A DNA stretch of 64,000 bases from Paraspadella gotoi (lineage: Eukaryota > Chaetognatha), in NCBI GenBank assembly GCA_051294375.1, contig CM119264.1:14043323-14107322 (forward strand), given 5' to 3'. Made by a program: the position numbers and the translations under genes. Below the pieces are notes generated by a model. The model was not told where the DNA came from. It did not search any database and saw only the letters and a program-made list of their open reading frames with translations. Shown here in pieces: positions 1 through 13,400 of this stretch (the first letter of the stretch is position 1; every line of letters begins with the position of its first letter).

Positions 1-595
1 AAAGTTCCCTTTATACAATTTAACACAACTTTTTTCCCCGGAAAGATTCCGAATGATAGAAACGTCGCCGAGTCCAAAATAAACCTTAACGCTTGTAGTA
101 AGAAGGAGTGTGGAAGTAAGGGAGGGGTTTGTTGAATCCGAATTTTGTGTCCGGTTTTTTAAACAGAGAATTAAAATTAAAGTTTACTTTTTGAAAATAT
201 CAAGCTTGTCATACAAAATTGGATTTTTCGAATTGGTTTTTGGTCAATCAAAACTACACAATCCCAAACTTAACAAACAGAAAATAAACGGAAAAGCTCC
301 TCCTGGACTCCTACTTTTTTTTTGTGGCCCGAGGGATTCGGGTATCGAAATCTTGTACCCGTAAAATACACTACATAATAAAATTATTAGGACAAAAAGT
401 TGAAATTATCGTGAAATACAACAGGACAAAAATAAAAGTATAAAAAAAGAAAAAAAAACCCTTCTGAAATTTAATTAAAAGCATTATTTCTGGTTTCTAT
501 CTTTATTTTTATTTATTTTTTATTTTATGAGCTTTTTTAGTTTATGAGGGTCGAAAGGAATAAAAAAGAGAAGAAAAAAAAATTAAAAAAGAGAT

Positions 596-626
<31 letters not shown>

Positions 627-638
627 AGAGGGAGAGAG

Positions 639-690
<52 letters not shown>

Positions 691-735
691 TTTAGAGAGA
701 GAGAAGAAAAAAGAAGAGAGAGAGAGAGATGTCGA
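596..735. repeat. (GA)n microsatellite cluster
   Basis: Nearly pure GA dinucleotide repeat with a few interruptions, read as TC on the other strand. It creates spurious Ser/Leu-rich open frames. It is the first of several similar purine tracts in the first 10 kb. Confidence 0.95.
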
Positions 736-1398
736 AGATAGTAGGGGGGAGTCAGTAATGGTGACACTGACATCCAATATAAAACGTGACAGCACGTTGG
801 CGCTGCAAAGGAAGGGAGATGGGTGGGGGGGCGTTGTCCAGTGCCAGGACAACGACGACGTTTTCAAAAGGAGAGACCAAAGGCGGGAGGGGCGGGAGGA
901 GAGAGGGGGAGGCCGCATTGGTCCCCGGACGAAGACCGAGAAGAATAGGGTCGTCAGCGAATCACGATTGTTTGGTGAGAAACTCCTTGTGCGGAGTTTG
1001 ATGTGTGAAACTCGATGTGAAACTGGATGTAAAACGCCGTGCGAATCTGAAGGACACAATGTGGACGGGTCGAAGGTCGACGAGCAACGATTCGGGCTCA
1101 TTGTTGGCGGCGGACTGAGAGAAAAAAATGTCGATTATGGCAACGAAATGGAGACGGGTTTTTTTTTCGACGAAACGATTGGCCGACGGATGATAAATGA
1201 AATCGTTGAAGGTTTCGGGTCACAGAAAACTGTTTCGATTTGCAAATAAAATTTGGAGAAGGAAAGTCAATCGATTGAATACTTCGCATTTTTTTTTTTT
1301 TTTTTTTTTGAGGGAGTTGAAGCGAAAGAAAGTTGGAGATTTCCTATTTTTTTTAGGGATGAAATATTTCAGTCTAGATAAAACATAATAATTTAGGG

Positions 1399-1401
<3 letters not shown>

Positions 1402-1437
<36 letters not shown>
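1402..1437. repeat. (GA)n microsatellite
   Basis: Uninterrupted GA dinucleotide repeat of about 36 bases. Confidence 0.95.
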
Positions 1438-1440
<3 letters not shown>

Positions 1441-1733
1441 CCATTCCATTAGATGCAAGAAGAGAATTTTATTACTGGCGTAAATATTCGAATTTTATCG
1501 GAGATCAAGAGATTTTCGCCGGATTGGCTTGTGAATCCGAAGCCTTGCTGTTTGAAAACTGTCGAAATAGCATCAGACCAAAGCTGGAATACATTAGTCA
1601 TTCTTCGTTTTAGCCCGGATTTGTATTCAATTTTGGATTTGCTGGAAACTGATCGAGGATCGTTTCACCCAACGTAATTTCTCATTACTGACGCTTGATA
1701 TCTCGAAAGGCAACGGTTGTTGCGAGATGGTTA

Positions 1734-1797
1734 TGAAATTGGTACAACCAATATAAAAATATAAAAATAAATAAGCTATCTTGCCCCTGAATTTGGA
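1734..1797 (+). mobile_element. Left-end fragment of TA-inserting MITE
   Basis: Matches the left terminal inverted repeat of the complete element at 22,933-23,225. It starts TGAAATTGGTACAACC right after a TA dinucleotide and reaches the shared inner block AAGCTATCTTGCCCCTG. The remainder of the element is missing or unrecognisable. Confidence 0.8.
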
Positions 1798-4700
1798 GAG
1801 GCTTCAATGGTTTATGTTACTGCGGCACTATTTCTCATTGGCAAAATTTATTTTTATCTTTATGATTCTCTCCCCCATTTTCATTTTCCATCTCCCCTCT
1901 TTCCTTTTCCCTCTTTTTTTCTTCCCTACCCAATCACAAATCTTAATCTCCCATACCCCTTTCCCCCCCCCTTTTCCCCGCCCTCCATTTACTCTGTTAT
2001 AAAGCCCCTCTCGAAGCTCTCTTACTTTCCGCGTCTTTCATTCGGACTTTCTTTCAGATTGGAAAAAAAAAAGAAAGAAAGGATTATCAGAATTTGGGTC
2101 AGCTCGAGGTTGGACGGTTGGACGGTTGGTGGGGGACGATCTCGCTGCACGGGGGTGGAATTGCGGGACTGTATTAATCTCGAGGGGTGGAATGGACGAG
2201 GCTGGTGAGTTCAGACAAACCAATCACCATTGGTGAGTCGAAAAAAAAACTGAAAGGATCATGAGCGAAGGCCAGTCCGAGCAGAATTTGAAAAAAAGTA
2301 GAGAACATTCGCGCTGATTTGATGAACTGAAATTTTTTTTTTCCGTTGGCGGCGGCGTTATAAGTAAAAGAATCTACTACATTGAAATGAGGGGGGAAAA
2401 ATGTCATCTTTTCCTACCGGGTTGATGGATGTTATGTATTTATCCACCTCATTTGCTATTAAGAGGATTGTTATTGCAGTCGGATTTTATGTGCAGAAGG
2501 CGATTCGCTCGAGCCGCGACATTTTCTCAAAGCTATTAAATCACTCTTTCCACTTGACAAGCTGATTGTGAAGCTTTGGCTAAATACTGGCCACTAAAAA
2601 AATCTCACTCAAATGTCACTGTTGTGAAACCAAACGTCAGTAAACTAAAAAGTAAACTTAAATGCCATTTCGGAGAGCCCAAGAGGAACAAAAGTGTTCC
2701 TTGACTTGGCAGTGAGAAAAAAAATGCGGCAAGAGAAGCGTGGTGTTCAAAACCGGTCATGCAACTCGAACGCTCAATCTTTATTTGCGTTCGAACGAAG
2801 CAAGTTTTTTTTTTCCTGCTCTTTTTTTTTTCCTTTCCCAATCCTTTTTCCGCTTTATTGCCCGCTTTTCTCCGTCGCAATCGAGAGTGGCGGGTGGAGA
2901 AGTCAATGAATTTGGTCTTTCCTCCAACCCGGTTCCCCTTTTTCTTTCTCTGACGCGCGACCGATTTTTCTGACGGCGAGCGTGCGAGGGAGCCAGCGTT
3001 CTCGGAGAAAGCGTGCGCGAGAGCCAGCGTGTGAAAGAGCCAGCGTGCATGAGCTTGGGTTGATGGTGAAGTTTTTGCGAATCGGGTGCGCGATATCGCA
3101 TTAGACAATTGGTAATCCTGATACATGCGGTTTAAGAGAAGGGCTGAAAAATAAAATTATCAACGATTGACTCATTACGTAGGTACATACGTACATCGTA
3201 AAATCGATCGTCACCATCTTTTGATGCTTCCAGTCACGAATTGTTTATCATCTGTCGAACGTTTAATCATATCCGATGAATTTAACGTCGCTCGCGACAT
3301 TTGCATCATTCCTTGTCACATCTGCTCATCAATGCTATTCACGAAGTACGATTTCATCACAGAAAGAGAGAGACGAGGAGAGATGTGTTGTATGAGAAGA
3401 GAGAGAGAGAGAGACGAAAGAAGATGAGGAGGCAGAAGTAGAGGAGATATGAGAGATAAATTCGAACAATTTCTGGCGATAAAAAAAGATTGTTTACTTC
3501 TGACGAACCGAGCGCGAAGAAGATGTTAACAAATAATAAAATATGGCGTCGCAGACAAAATAATATTCGATTGCAGGAAATCGGAGACAAATGAAAATGC
3601 GTTTTCTTCTGCAAAATTTTCAAGACAGAAAGAGGTAAAATTTTTCGAGATAACAACAAGGCAATATATTTAAAATTCGTCATAAAATTGCAAAAACTAC
3701 CCGAACCTCGGAAGAACGCCCACCAAAAACCGAACGCAGAATTCCTGACTCGGCAAAACGAGAAAATTTTGAGCTCGGAGACGCGAATTCCGTTGCTGTC
3801 GCCAAGGCCGAGTGATCTGTGGCGATGGACAAGTCACGTGCTCGACCCGCCTGACCGATCAAAGTGACCCGATGACCTCTTTGGCGGCGACGACGACGAC
3901 GACGTTGAATGCGACGACGGGGAACTCTTTGGTGGCGACGCCGACTAAAGCGCGAGTCTCGAGAGAAAGATCACTGCCACGTCACCGGTTGTGTCGTCTG
4001 TGCAAGTACAAACTTGGTAGAGAGATTTCTCAGTCGATGAGTGTAAAAAGTATGTGAAGATAATCCCCGATCTACTAACACAGACGTTGCCTTTGTAACT
4101 TTTTAAGCTCAGCCTGATAGAGCTAAAATGGGAGAAATATTTCAGGGTTTCAATTTTTTTTATTGTACAATGTACATTTGTTGTGAATTTTCCGGCCACG
4201 AAACGAGGCCGCGAAGTCAACGAAAGGGGAAAGGCCACCCAAATGACTCCAGTCCACAACAGCCTAACAGAATAAGAAAGGCTGTTATCTAAATTACGCC
4301 CTTCATTCAGTCTGTGCCAATCGCCAAAAGAGGCACTAAGCCAAAGTTAACGACAGTTACAATAATAAAAATCTTCACAGCAACAAATTCCCGGACGAAA
4401 ACAAAGCCGTCGCGATAACGACAACAACAAACGACGACAACAAACACCCCGGCGCGAAAGTCGAGGATTGATGGCGAATCTGCGAACGGAGATTCCATGA
4501 TAAAAATGGAGGAAAAATGCGGGAACGATAACGCCGACTGGATGCAGCAACGTTTTGCATTTTTTGTTGAAAATGTTGTTCGTTAACGAAAATGCAGTAA
4601 TTCAGGGGCGTTAAACACGTGTAACGTCGGGTTTTTAAAAGATTTAGAAAATAAAAAAAAATATTAGAATAGTATGAAAGTGCATTCTTGCGTTAAAATG

Positions 4701-5319
4701 GGTATATTTATATTTACCGACTTTATTCTAATTTCTAAATCAGAAAAAAAAATAATGCCTTTTCTTCCTTTGCTTTGTTTTTCTAAATTAAAATTCCCTT
4801 ATTCTCGTCCACCGTTGTTTTCTGTGATTTAAATGTCTAATGACTGAAAATTACTTCAAATTACTGTATTTCTAACTATTTCTATCTTTGCTTTTCCTAA
4901 TACCACTACACGGATTTCAAATCGGAGTGAAATGAAAAGATTTGTTATTACTCTTAACTGACTCAATTTGATAATTTTATTATTTAGACAATTCCCTGAC
5001 GTTTATGTTCCTATATAACAAATTAAGAATATTTTACATCATAACAACTGGTGCGCTTGCTTTCCAGGAGCTTTTTTGGAGAGTTTTTCCCTTCGTATTT
5101 GATAATTAAATTTCAAACTCATTGTGAATAAAATTGAGACGAATATTATAGTTTCTTTTACATTCATTATTTAGTAAAATGTCTTGGGAGTATGCAAAAA
5201 AATTTTCATTACTATATTTCAAGGTTTAATGAGGTAATAGGCGCTTGCCAGATCAATGTTATTTTCTTTTTTTTTTTCAAAGCTGAAATATTTATTTTCT
5301 ATAAGTTTTAACTAGAAAA

Positions 5320-5520
5320 ATTGAAAGGGCTGTCATTGTGGCTGTGAAAAAAATTTTGACATTCTGTTTGCTCAGACACATACTTTAATGTCTATATTTG
5401 TATGATGAACCGAAATTTTTAAACATTTCATTTTAGTTCATAAAAATATATCTTATAACAAGAAGGTCCTATTCAAATGCAAAAAAATTGCTTTTTTGAA
5501 ATTGGGCCATGCTTTAAAAT
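5320..5520 (+). repeat. Short dispersed repeat, internally deleted
   Basis: The first half resembles 49,105-49,180 (shared TTTTGACATTC and the CAGACACA-type block). The second half resembles 50,130-50,215 (AGGAAGGTCCT-type block, then GCAAAAAAATTGCTTTT). It therefore looks like the two outer ends of the long foldback at 49.1-50.2 kb with the middle removed, the usual way a MITE arises from a longer element. Confidence 0.6.
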
Positions 5521-5981
5521 CATTTAAAAACATTTTTTTCGCCCTATTTGCCCTTCTTTCTCGAAAATTCTCGAGTTCCGAAGTTCCGTTTATTTTCTTT
5601 TCCTTCATCAGTTTCGTTTACTATCCTTTCTCTTTTTCCCAGAGTCACTATTGTTTTGCCTCTTGGCTCGTTTTCCTTTTGTATTTTCCCTCGAACAGGA
5701 GAAGGTGGAGGATGGATCGAGTTGAGCGAGAGTAGGGGGGGGGGAAGTAAAGAGAGAAGAGAAAAAGAAAGAAGCAAAGAAAAAGAGGTGGAGTAGAGCT
5801 GAAGAGTTCGAGAAAATGTTTCTTGAGACAAACGACAAAGACAGGAGGAGAAAGAAGCAGCGGCTTCGGTTACTTTCATTCCGCGTTGTTCGTTTTTCTT
5901 CTCATTACTTTTATTTTCATTTTGACAGGAACTCTTGAATAGGATTTTCTTACTTCTTAGAAAGGAGAGAGAAAGACAGAC

Positions 5982-5987
5982 AGACAC

Positions 5988-6053
<66 letters not shown>

Positions 6054-6066
6054 CGAGAGAAAGAGA
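5982..6066. repeat. (GA)n microsatellite
   Basis: GA dinucleotide tract with small interruptions, about 300 bases beyond the 3' end of the sulfotransferase coding region. Confidence 0.95.
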
Positions 6067-6378
6067 GACTTTGAGGTCGTTCACTTTTCCGTTCGGTTTC
6101 GTCATCAACGCCAACGATTGTTTTTCCAGCTCGAGTGGCAATTACCAGCTTCCGAGACAGATTTTTGGTCTAAGGCTGTGATGGTATTTCAGTTAAAAGT
6201 AACATGATAGATACTTTCTTAGCCATAACGTTGCAAAAAAGAGAAGAGACCAAACGGACCGAAAAAAAGTAATTAATAAAGTCGGTCATGCCAATAATAG
6301 TCATTCATGAAATAGTAAACAATGACGTAACAAACCGACCGACCGACTCCTAGGATTAAACTACCTCGAAAAAAATCA

Positions 6379-7115
6379 TCAAATCATGCCGTCCAACTCG
6401 TCCAAACTTTCAGCGATCCCCATTTCTTTGAGGAACGACTCCATCTGGCGAACGTCGTCCGAAGTGACGCTTGTGGCGTGCTTCTCCAGTTGGCTCCGAC
6501 TGTAGTAACTTCCAGACTGCGAATCTTGGGCTCTGGACGGTGAAGCCGCCTCCTCCGCCTCTGGAGACACAACCTCGATCCCACAGAAGCGAAGCATCCT
6601 CGTCGTCGACGCCGCCGGATCTGCGGCAAAGTCTTCGTAGCGAATCATCATGGCGTCGACGCCGGAATCGAGGCGCCGGCGTCGCATCTCTCGAAAGCAA
6701 AGAACGCCTACTACGTAGAAGACGAAAAAGTTGGAGATGAGTGGAGTGAGGCCTGGAATTTTAAGAAATTCGAATCGATTAAATAAATTTATTATCATTG
6801 TAATTTATGACGATTATAACCTGATTAAATAAATAGATAAACTTACATATATGCCATCGCTTACCGACAGAAAGCAGTTGACCATTTTTTCGCGTGAGAA
6901 GAATTTTATCGTCCTCTTCCATTCCCTTCTTTGCCGATTCTAGATTCTCAAAAAGACGCAACCAATCCTTATTGTTGCCAACGACGCTTTTCAATTCTGC
7001 GACGAAGTTTTCGAACGTTATGAAAAGGCCTAAGTACTTTTCTCCATGTGTCTGTTTGTGCGTCCGTCTCTCTCTCTATCTCTCTCTCTCTTCCCATCTC
7101 TCTCTCCTCTCTCTC

Positions 7116-7159
<44 letters not shown>

Positions 7160-8613
7160 GGACCGTGAAAATTGTTTTTTCTCTATCTACAAATAAATGA
7201 AAATTAAGTAGTACTAGACCAAACTGACTATTAAATGTTTTCTTCATTTACCCGCCGTGGCCAATTCTACGAGGGAGACGTCTAATTTATACCCCATTTC
7301 GTCGGGAAAGAATCGTGGGCCGATAAGCGGAAGTTGGTGGGCGAATCCTTGCGCGTTAGACGCGGCCTCCGAGAGAATGCGGAGCCAGGACGACATCAGC
7401 GGAATGGGATGCCGGATGGTGAAGATGAAACGAGTCTCGAATGGAAGATCGTTCCTGAATTGGAATTGCTGCTGTTAAATGTTTCTGATGCTTCACTTGT
7501 GTCTAAAGCACCCCCCCAAAAAGCATAATTACGACTTCCTTGTCTTGTTTTTTTTTCTCTTAGACTTCAACCAACAACGAATAGTTTTACCCGAGATAAA
7601 TAATGTCGTTCATCATCCACGGGAGAATCTTGACGGCGATCACTTCGATCCCCGGACGTCGAAAAAAAGATTTGCAGGTGAAAAGGACGACGCGCTTGAG
7701 AAGTTCCGGGGAGACGACGACTCCCAAAGCCCTCATCTCGGCCAAGTTGAGAAAGGCGGGAGGCTCGCAGATTGCCAGGCAATTGGGAAGATTTTCGAAA
7801 TGTTGAAGGATCCAGGTGCTACCGCTTCGAGGGAGCGAGACGATGAAGATCACGGTTTTATCATAGAGCCGAGATGAAGCTTGAGTCGGAGATCTTGGTG
7901 AGTTCGCAAGAGTTGAGTTGGGATCCTTCGGGTCGATATTTGGGGACGATTTACGGAAATCGTCCTCTATCGGCATTTGGACGAATTCTTCCAACGAAAT
8001 GACTCCGAACTCCACCGCATAATAAAATTTTGATAAGAAGCAGAACGGATGGACTTTTGAGCTGTAAATGTCTATTCCTGAGAATAGAGTTAACATTTTA
8101 TTCGTGTAAGTATTTGTAACTAAAAGTCTTTTTGGGGGTAAGAGTTCTATGCCGAGCACCAGTATTCTAAGAATAATGATTAATTTTAAAGAATAATGAT
8201 GATAAGAATGAGAATAATGATTAACTTTTTGCATACCTATTTTTCGTTATGACAATAATAATATCACACTACACTCAGTACTTACCCTTTTCGGTTCTCA
8301 CAAAAGTAGCGCCATTTCTCGACAGATGCAGCAGGTGGACGTCAGGATCCTCCCACGCAAACTCTCGTGCATCCTCCATCCGCGCGACGATGTATAAAAC
8401 ATTGTCGAGGGATTCGCCCTTCGCCCAACTGAGGTGGTGACGCCAGAGGATGTGACGCACGTCAACGAGGCCAGGGGAGAAGGTCTGGTCTCCGCCACCG
8501 AAGACCCATTCCGACAGGAGCCGACAAAAGTTGAATATTTTAAGCGTAGGAATAAAAACGAAGAGATGAAAAAGAAAATGAATGACGACCGCCCACGAGT
8601 GACCAGACGCCAT
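6379..8613 (-). CDS. Membrane-anchored sulfotransferase-like protein
   Basis: Five exons on the minus strand: 8613-8286, 8077-7591, 7454-7252, 7029-6865, 6752-6379. They give 518 residues. Phases match at every junction. Residues 8-28 form a hydrophobic segment near the N-terminus, which fits a type II Golgi signal anchor. The 5'-phosphosulfate loop for PAPS is visible as SLPRSGSTW (about 190-198). The 3'-phosphate site is IRHPIPLMSS (about 285-294), with Arg286 and Ser293/294. A later MIRYEDFAADP segment is typical of this fold. Such enzymes move sulfate from PAPS to sugars or tyrosines; the acceptor cannot be told here. Family assignment rests on the two cofactor motifs in the correct order. 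Overall length fits membrane-bound carbohydrate sulfotransferases, but the rest is too divergent to name a member. Intron 3 carries a TC microsatellite. Confidence 0.82.
7068..7156. repeat. (TC)n microsatellite in intron
   Basis: TC dinucleotide tract (GA on the coding strand) inside the third intron of the sulfotransferase gene. Confidence 0.95.
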
Positions 8614-9184
8614 CTCTTCTACTCTTCACTTTTTCGTTCTGTCATATTTAAGCCATAATATTTATTTACAAAAGAATTAGGAGACGTTGAAAGGTGGTAA
8701 AATAACGACAAAACATAATCGTAAAATTAAAACAAAATTAAAAATTAAGATAACAAATAAGATGATGAATTAATAATATTATTTAAAAGCCTTTTAAAAA
8801 GTTTGAACTTTTTTTAATAATCAATAAAGAATGTCAGCTGATGCTCTGCTGCCGCGAGAAAAAATGTTTTGCTTTACAATTCATTAAATCTGTAGAAGAC
8901 GAGAGCTAAAACTCTTCGGACCAGTTTTACTTGTAGCAGATCCAGGATAAGCAAACACCGCATCAGCCGATAAGCAGCTGTATTCCCGACTGCCACCTTT
9001 TATTGAAAATCATACTCAGATGATGCGGAGTTAACTTCATTATTTAATTAAACATTGCATTTTTAATAATTTAATAGTTTTTGCTAATATTTAATTTATT
9101 TTAATTTTTAGCTCTAATCAATATATTGAAAGCTGATATATCCTAACTTCAAGCCGAAACAATCAAAAGAGACATTAACATTTG

Positions 9185-9185
<1 letters not shown>

Positions 9186-9242
<57 letters not shown>
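9186..9242. repeat. (TC)n microsatellite
   Basis: Perfect TC dinucleotide run of nearly 30 units, the longest uninterrupted one in the window. Confidence 0.97.
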
Positions 9243-9246
<4 letters not shown>

Positions 9247-9444
9247 CGCGCAGATAGGGCTTCGCATGAGAGAAAATAAAAAAGAGAGAAAGAGAGACGT
9301 TTTCAATACTTTGGACCATAGCCATCCAAATTTTTCTCGTTTTCTTTATTTCCCGACGTTTTTCCACTTTCTCCCATATTTAGCGCTTTTTTTTTTTAAT
9401 TCGATCCAGCAGAACTAGAAGAATACAATTTGAATATAGAATAC

Positions 9445-9445
<1 letters not shown>

Positions 9446-9492
<47 letters not shown>

Positions 9493-9519
9493 GAGGAGAG
9501 AGAGAGAGAGAGAGAGAGT
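9446..9519. repeat. (TA)n-(GA)n compound microsatellite
   Basis: A TA repeat (about 9,446-9,461) runs directly into an interrupted GA repeat. Confidence 0.95.
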
Positions 9520-9900
9520 TCACGCAAAAAAGTACTGATAGATAAATGAAGATACGCGAAATAAGAGCGAGAAAGGCTGACACACCTTTTACTAAAATGA
9601 CCCTTCGAACTTAAAAGACGACCAAGCGTAAAAAATAGAAAAGAAAAGATGGAGTTCTTTTTCATAGCGCTTTCAACGTCCTTAACCGGAAGTGCGACCC
9701 CAATTCGAGCCTTACCTTGAAAACAAAATGGCAGGGAGTCGGAAAAAGGTGAGGAAAGAAAATTATTGTCATTTCTGAAAAATGTTTCTGTTTGTGTGCG
9801 AGTTAGTTGAATACGATTTTTAGCGAGCGGTTTCGTATGAGATATAGAAAACGTAAATTCTATTCCGTGTTAATTAAGAGAATTTATTCAATAGTAATTT

Positions 9901-10035
9901 TGATGAAAAACAATTGTGATTTGTTTTTCTCAACGAATTGTATTAGATAGTAGATTTGGACATGTTTCGACTCTTGTTAGAGCCTTCATCAGCGGTTTGA
10001 CAAATCTACTATCTAAAACAATTGTTTTTCATCAA
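9901..10035 (-). repeat. Foldback with hammerhead-like CTGATGA...GAAAC core
   Basis: The inverted arms are GATGAAAAACAATTG at the left and its complement at the right, plus an inner pair around GATAGTAGATTTG. On the minus strand the centre reads CTGATGA, a short hairpin (GGCTC...GAGTC), then GAAACATGTC (9,960-9,993). The same arrangement recurs at 25.0, 27.9, 29.8, 34.4, 55.4, 57.2 and 57.8 kb. Confidence 0.7.
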
Positions 10036-10453
10036 ATTCAAAAACACAACGAAATCGACAGTCTTTATACAATAGTAATTTTCAATTTTCAATTCTATCA
10101 AAGCTTCACTGAAATTTCCGAATGAAACTTAACAACCAGAAATTAAAAATTAAACAATTAAACATTAAACGTCTCCTATTTAATTTAATCCAATTTCAAT
10201 TACTATTTCTCGTTTACCTTTAAAAAAATATTCATACGAAAGAGGTCAGGAACGTATGGACCTTTGGTGTCGGGAAGAAAAAAGATCATCGCAAACCAAA
10301 CGCGTAATAAATATAAAAGAAAAGAAAATTTAACATTAAAATCGATAAGGAGGTACAATAAAATAATCAACTGGAAATCTTGCCAGATTTAAATAAAAAA
10401 CGGGAATTAAATAACACATAATTGAATTTGAATAGGTATAGAAAAATACGACG

Positions 10454-13400
10454 TTAACTTTCCTCGTCTTCGCCGAACATTGCATCAACCAACGGATAAA
10501 ACTTCGGCCCGAATTCCAACACCGTCTCCAGATTGAGAACCGAAGAAGAAGATGACGACGACAACGAGATAGAGAGAGAGTCGGCCGGCGTCGGCGGAGG
10601 ACCTTCGAGGGCGTAGTTTTGGAGAACGTCGGCGTCTGTGGGGTTTGAGAGAGGAGGATGCGAAGCTAAAAGAGAGAGAGACAGTTCGATCGACGTAGTA
10701 GTATTTGCGTCATAGAGTCATTTTATATTAGCGCTTACCTTCAAGGTGAGAGCTTCGGTCTGAATCTTTCTCGTGCCGAAAGTACGGCGGCGTCGGCAAA
10801 GGTGGCGGACTCTGAAGAGTAAGACGAAATTATTTTAACAAATGTGGCGAGAGGAGAGTGATTTTTGTACTAACATCTGACTGTTATTGACTGTTATTGA
10901 CTGTAGTTGTTATAGGGGCTCGATTCGTGCTAGCTGCTTGGTCATAATAATGACCTTTGTCAACAGCAGTATGGCAAAATGCAATTAATAACAAATCCGC
11001 TATTTTCGAGAAAAAAAAATCTCAAAACCCCCCCCTCTTTACCCTTGGCGCGGGCACTTCCACTCGTAGGTCCCTCATGTCAAAAGTGAGGTTATCCTCG
11101 TCGCCCTCGCAGCACTCGTCGTCGTAGCCGCAGTTGTTCGTCCAGAATGTCTTTCCTTGCCAGGAGCGGACGAGGTCGTCGCCGCTGTCCCCGCAGCCGT
11201 AGTCGTCGACGTCGTCGTCGGATCGTCGTCGATGGAGGAGGAAGAGAAGGAGGAAGAAGACGAGGAAGAGAAGAACGACTGCCACTGGGACGAGGACGGT
11301 GACGTCGAGGGAAGATTCTGCAAAAGGGGGGGGGAGAAGACGGAGAGGAATTAATTAATTTTAATGAGATTGGGCAGACATCTTCAAGATCAATATTAAT
11401 ACAACACGTTTTCATGTAGATTCTTGGACATATTTGACTCCGCTTACTAATATTATCTACGATTACGACATAAACCGTAGGCGATTTATTAATTAAAATA
11501 TGAGATATCGTCTCTTTATTCCCTCTAAATTACCACTAATCTCAACTAGCTCGTTCGACCCCACGATCGATGCTTCGATCGACGCTTCGTCTTCGTGAAT
11601 TCCATCGGACACGTGGATCGTCAACCGGAAGTGACGAGGCCGCGGCGACTCTCCGCTCGCATCCAGGTTATCTTGACTTGCGTCTTGAAAGGGACGAGGC
11701 TCTTCAGTTTTCTCACCACGATCAACCTGTTTTAGATCGGCTAAATACGCCTCATCTTCCAAGCTTCGTCCATCCCGATTTTTTACGTCCGGCGCACGAT
11801 TTGCGAGGTTAACGTCACGTTCTACCGAATCCGTGTCTCGCCCTTGTCTATGAGAATTAGATCGCCAAAATTCGTCGCGAATTCTGATTCTGGCAAAAGG
11901 TCCGGAAGACACCACTTCGAAATTTTCGCTGCCTGTATTATATAATTAATTAATTATTATTATATTATGATATGAATTTCATTTTATAATACATCAATAA
12001 ATAGTATGAAACAAACAAAAGTATAACATAAGTATCGAAAAAAATTTTTTGACGTAACTCACCTTCCCCCGTCAACCAAAAGAAAAACCTGGCCTCGTTT
12101 TCGTCGTCGTCGTCCTCTACCTACAAAAAAAATCAATCAAAACCAATCAATCAATAAAAAAAACACAAGCAACAAAGGCAAGCTATTTTAATTACGCCCC
12201 GAACCTTTCTCTCACCTCCACTGCATCCACACTCAACCTCCCGTCCTCCGTGACCCTCACTCTCCAATCGGCACGAACGAAGGTGACGTTGCAATCGTTG
12301 ACGTCGCCGACGAAGACGTCGACATCGACGGCGGTGACGTTTCCGCTCAAATCGCGCGCCTCCAAGCGGACGAGAAGCGAAGCGACGGATTCGCGGTCAA
12401 AGGGGCGACTCGCGAGGAGGGAGAAAGTGGAGGGAGAGGAGTTGAGGGAAGAGGGGGAGGAAGAAGAGAGGAGAGTGGGAGAGGACGAGGAAACGCCTTT
12501 GACCAAGGAGAAGGAATTGATGGAGAGTCGAAAGGCAGGAGGTTGAGGAGATCGGAGAGCGCGGTCTGAGAGGTTGCGTGGAACGAGATTTCAATCTCAA
12601 TGTCTTTGTTTTTCGGGTTTCGAGTTTACTTCATGAACGAGGGGCAAGTTCTTTATGCTTACCTTTCACGTTGCTCGTTGCCCAAACTTCAACGATCCTT
12701 ACGTCGAAAGCTGCGTTGACGCCTTCGTCGACGTCCGAGACGACGAAGACTTTTACGACCTCGCCGGGATCCCTGTTTTCCGTTAAAGAAGCTTTAAATC
12801 CTCCGTTTAAGTCGGCTTCAAGATCTTGGGCATCCCTGCGCACTTCATCGTCCATTTCGAAGAAGCGGGGAGGGTTGTCGTTGATGTCCTCTAAGTCGAT
12901 GCGTATGGCCACAGATGCTCTTTTGTTTAATTTGGGTAAAAATGTTTCTTTTTATTATGGTTTACGTTTTTATTATTTCTGGCATTTTCACTAGCATTAA
13001 TGAATGAAGAATTAATTCTTTAATTGCGTCGGCTGAATGAATATTATCTATTCTTACTTGGCCCAATTTCCCTGAGCGGCCGTCACCACCAAAGTCCACG
13101 ACCCGTTGCCTCGAGGAGCGTCTCTGTCCATGGGCGCCACGACGTCCAACGCGCCGGTGGTCGGATGCAGGCGGAAGTGACGGAGACACTCTGGGCTGGT
13201 TCGAAGGAGGGAAGCGGGAGAGACGAGGGTAATCGTCGATAAGGAGGCGACATCGGTGGAGCGAAACAAACCGAAATCGTTCGTCACAGGATCGATCGAG
13301 AGTCGAGAAAAGATGTCTATTCTTTCGAGATCCTTGATTTGCCCCTTTTCTTCCTTTTTCCTACTTTCGTCACCAACCTCTTCAGTTTTCACTCCGTTCT

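Larger units (their letters stand above)
1..6378. other. Gene-free flank
   Basis: I see no supportable gene here. The open frames present are short and either run through GA/TC microsatellites or have no family resemblance and no matching splice partners. The stretch holds purine-rich simple repeats, long A and T runs, a transposon end near 1.73 kb and a dispersed repeat near 5.3-5.5 kb. The part nearest 6,378 lies downstream of the minus-strand sulfotransferase and may include its 3' untranslated region. Confidence 0.5.
8614..10453. other. Spacer between sulfotransferase and cadherin
   Basis: No gene seen. It holds the presumed promoter side of the sulfotransferase, two long TC/GA microsatellites, and a foldback repeat at 9,901-10,035. 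The part nearest 10,453 probably includes the cadherin 3' untranslated region. Confidence 0.5.

Noticed and set aside
583-1101. 172-residue minus-strand open frame
   Set aside because: Its second half is translated GA microsatellite (Ser/Leu repeats). The rest has no family feature and overlaps an open frame on the other strand.
2605-3126. 173-residue minus-strand open frame
   Set aside because: Low-complexity Lys/Arg and Phe runs from A/T tracts, no domain and no splice partners.
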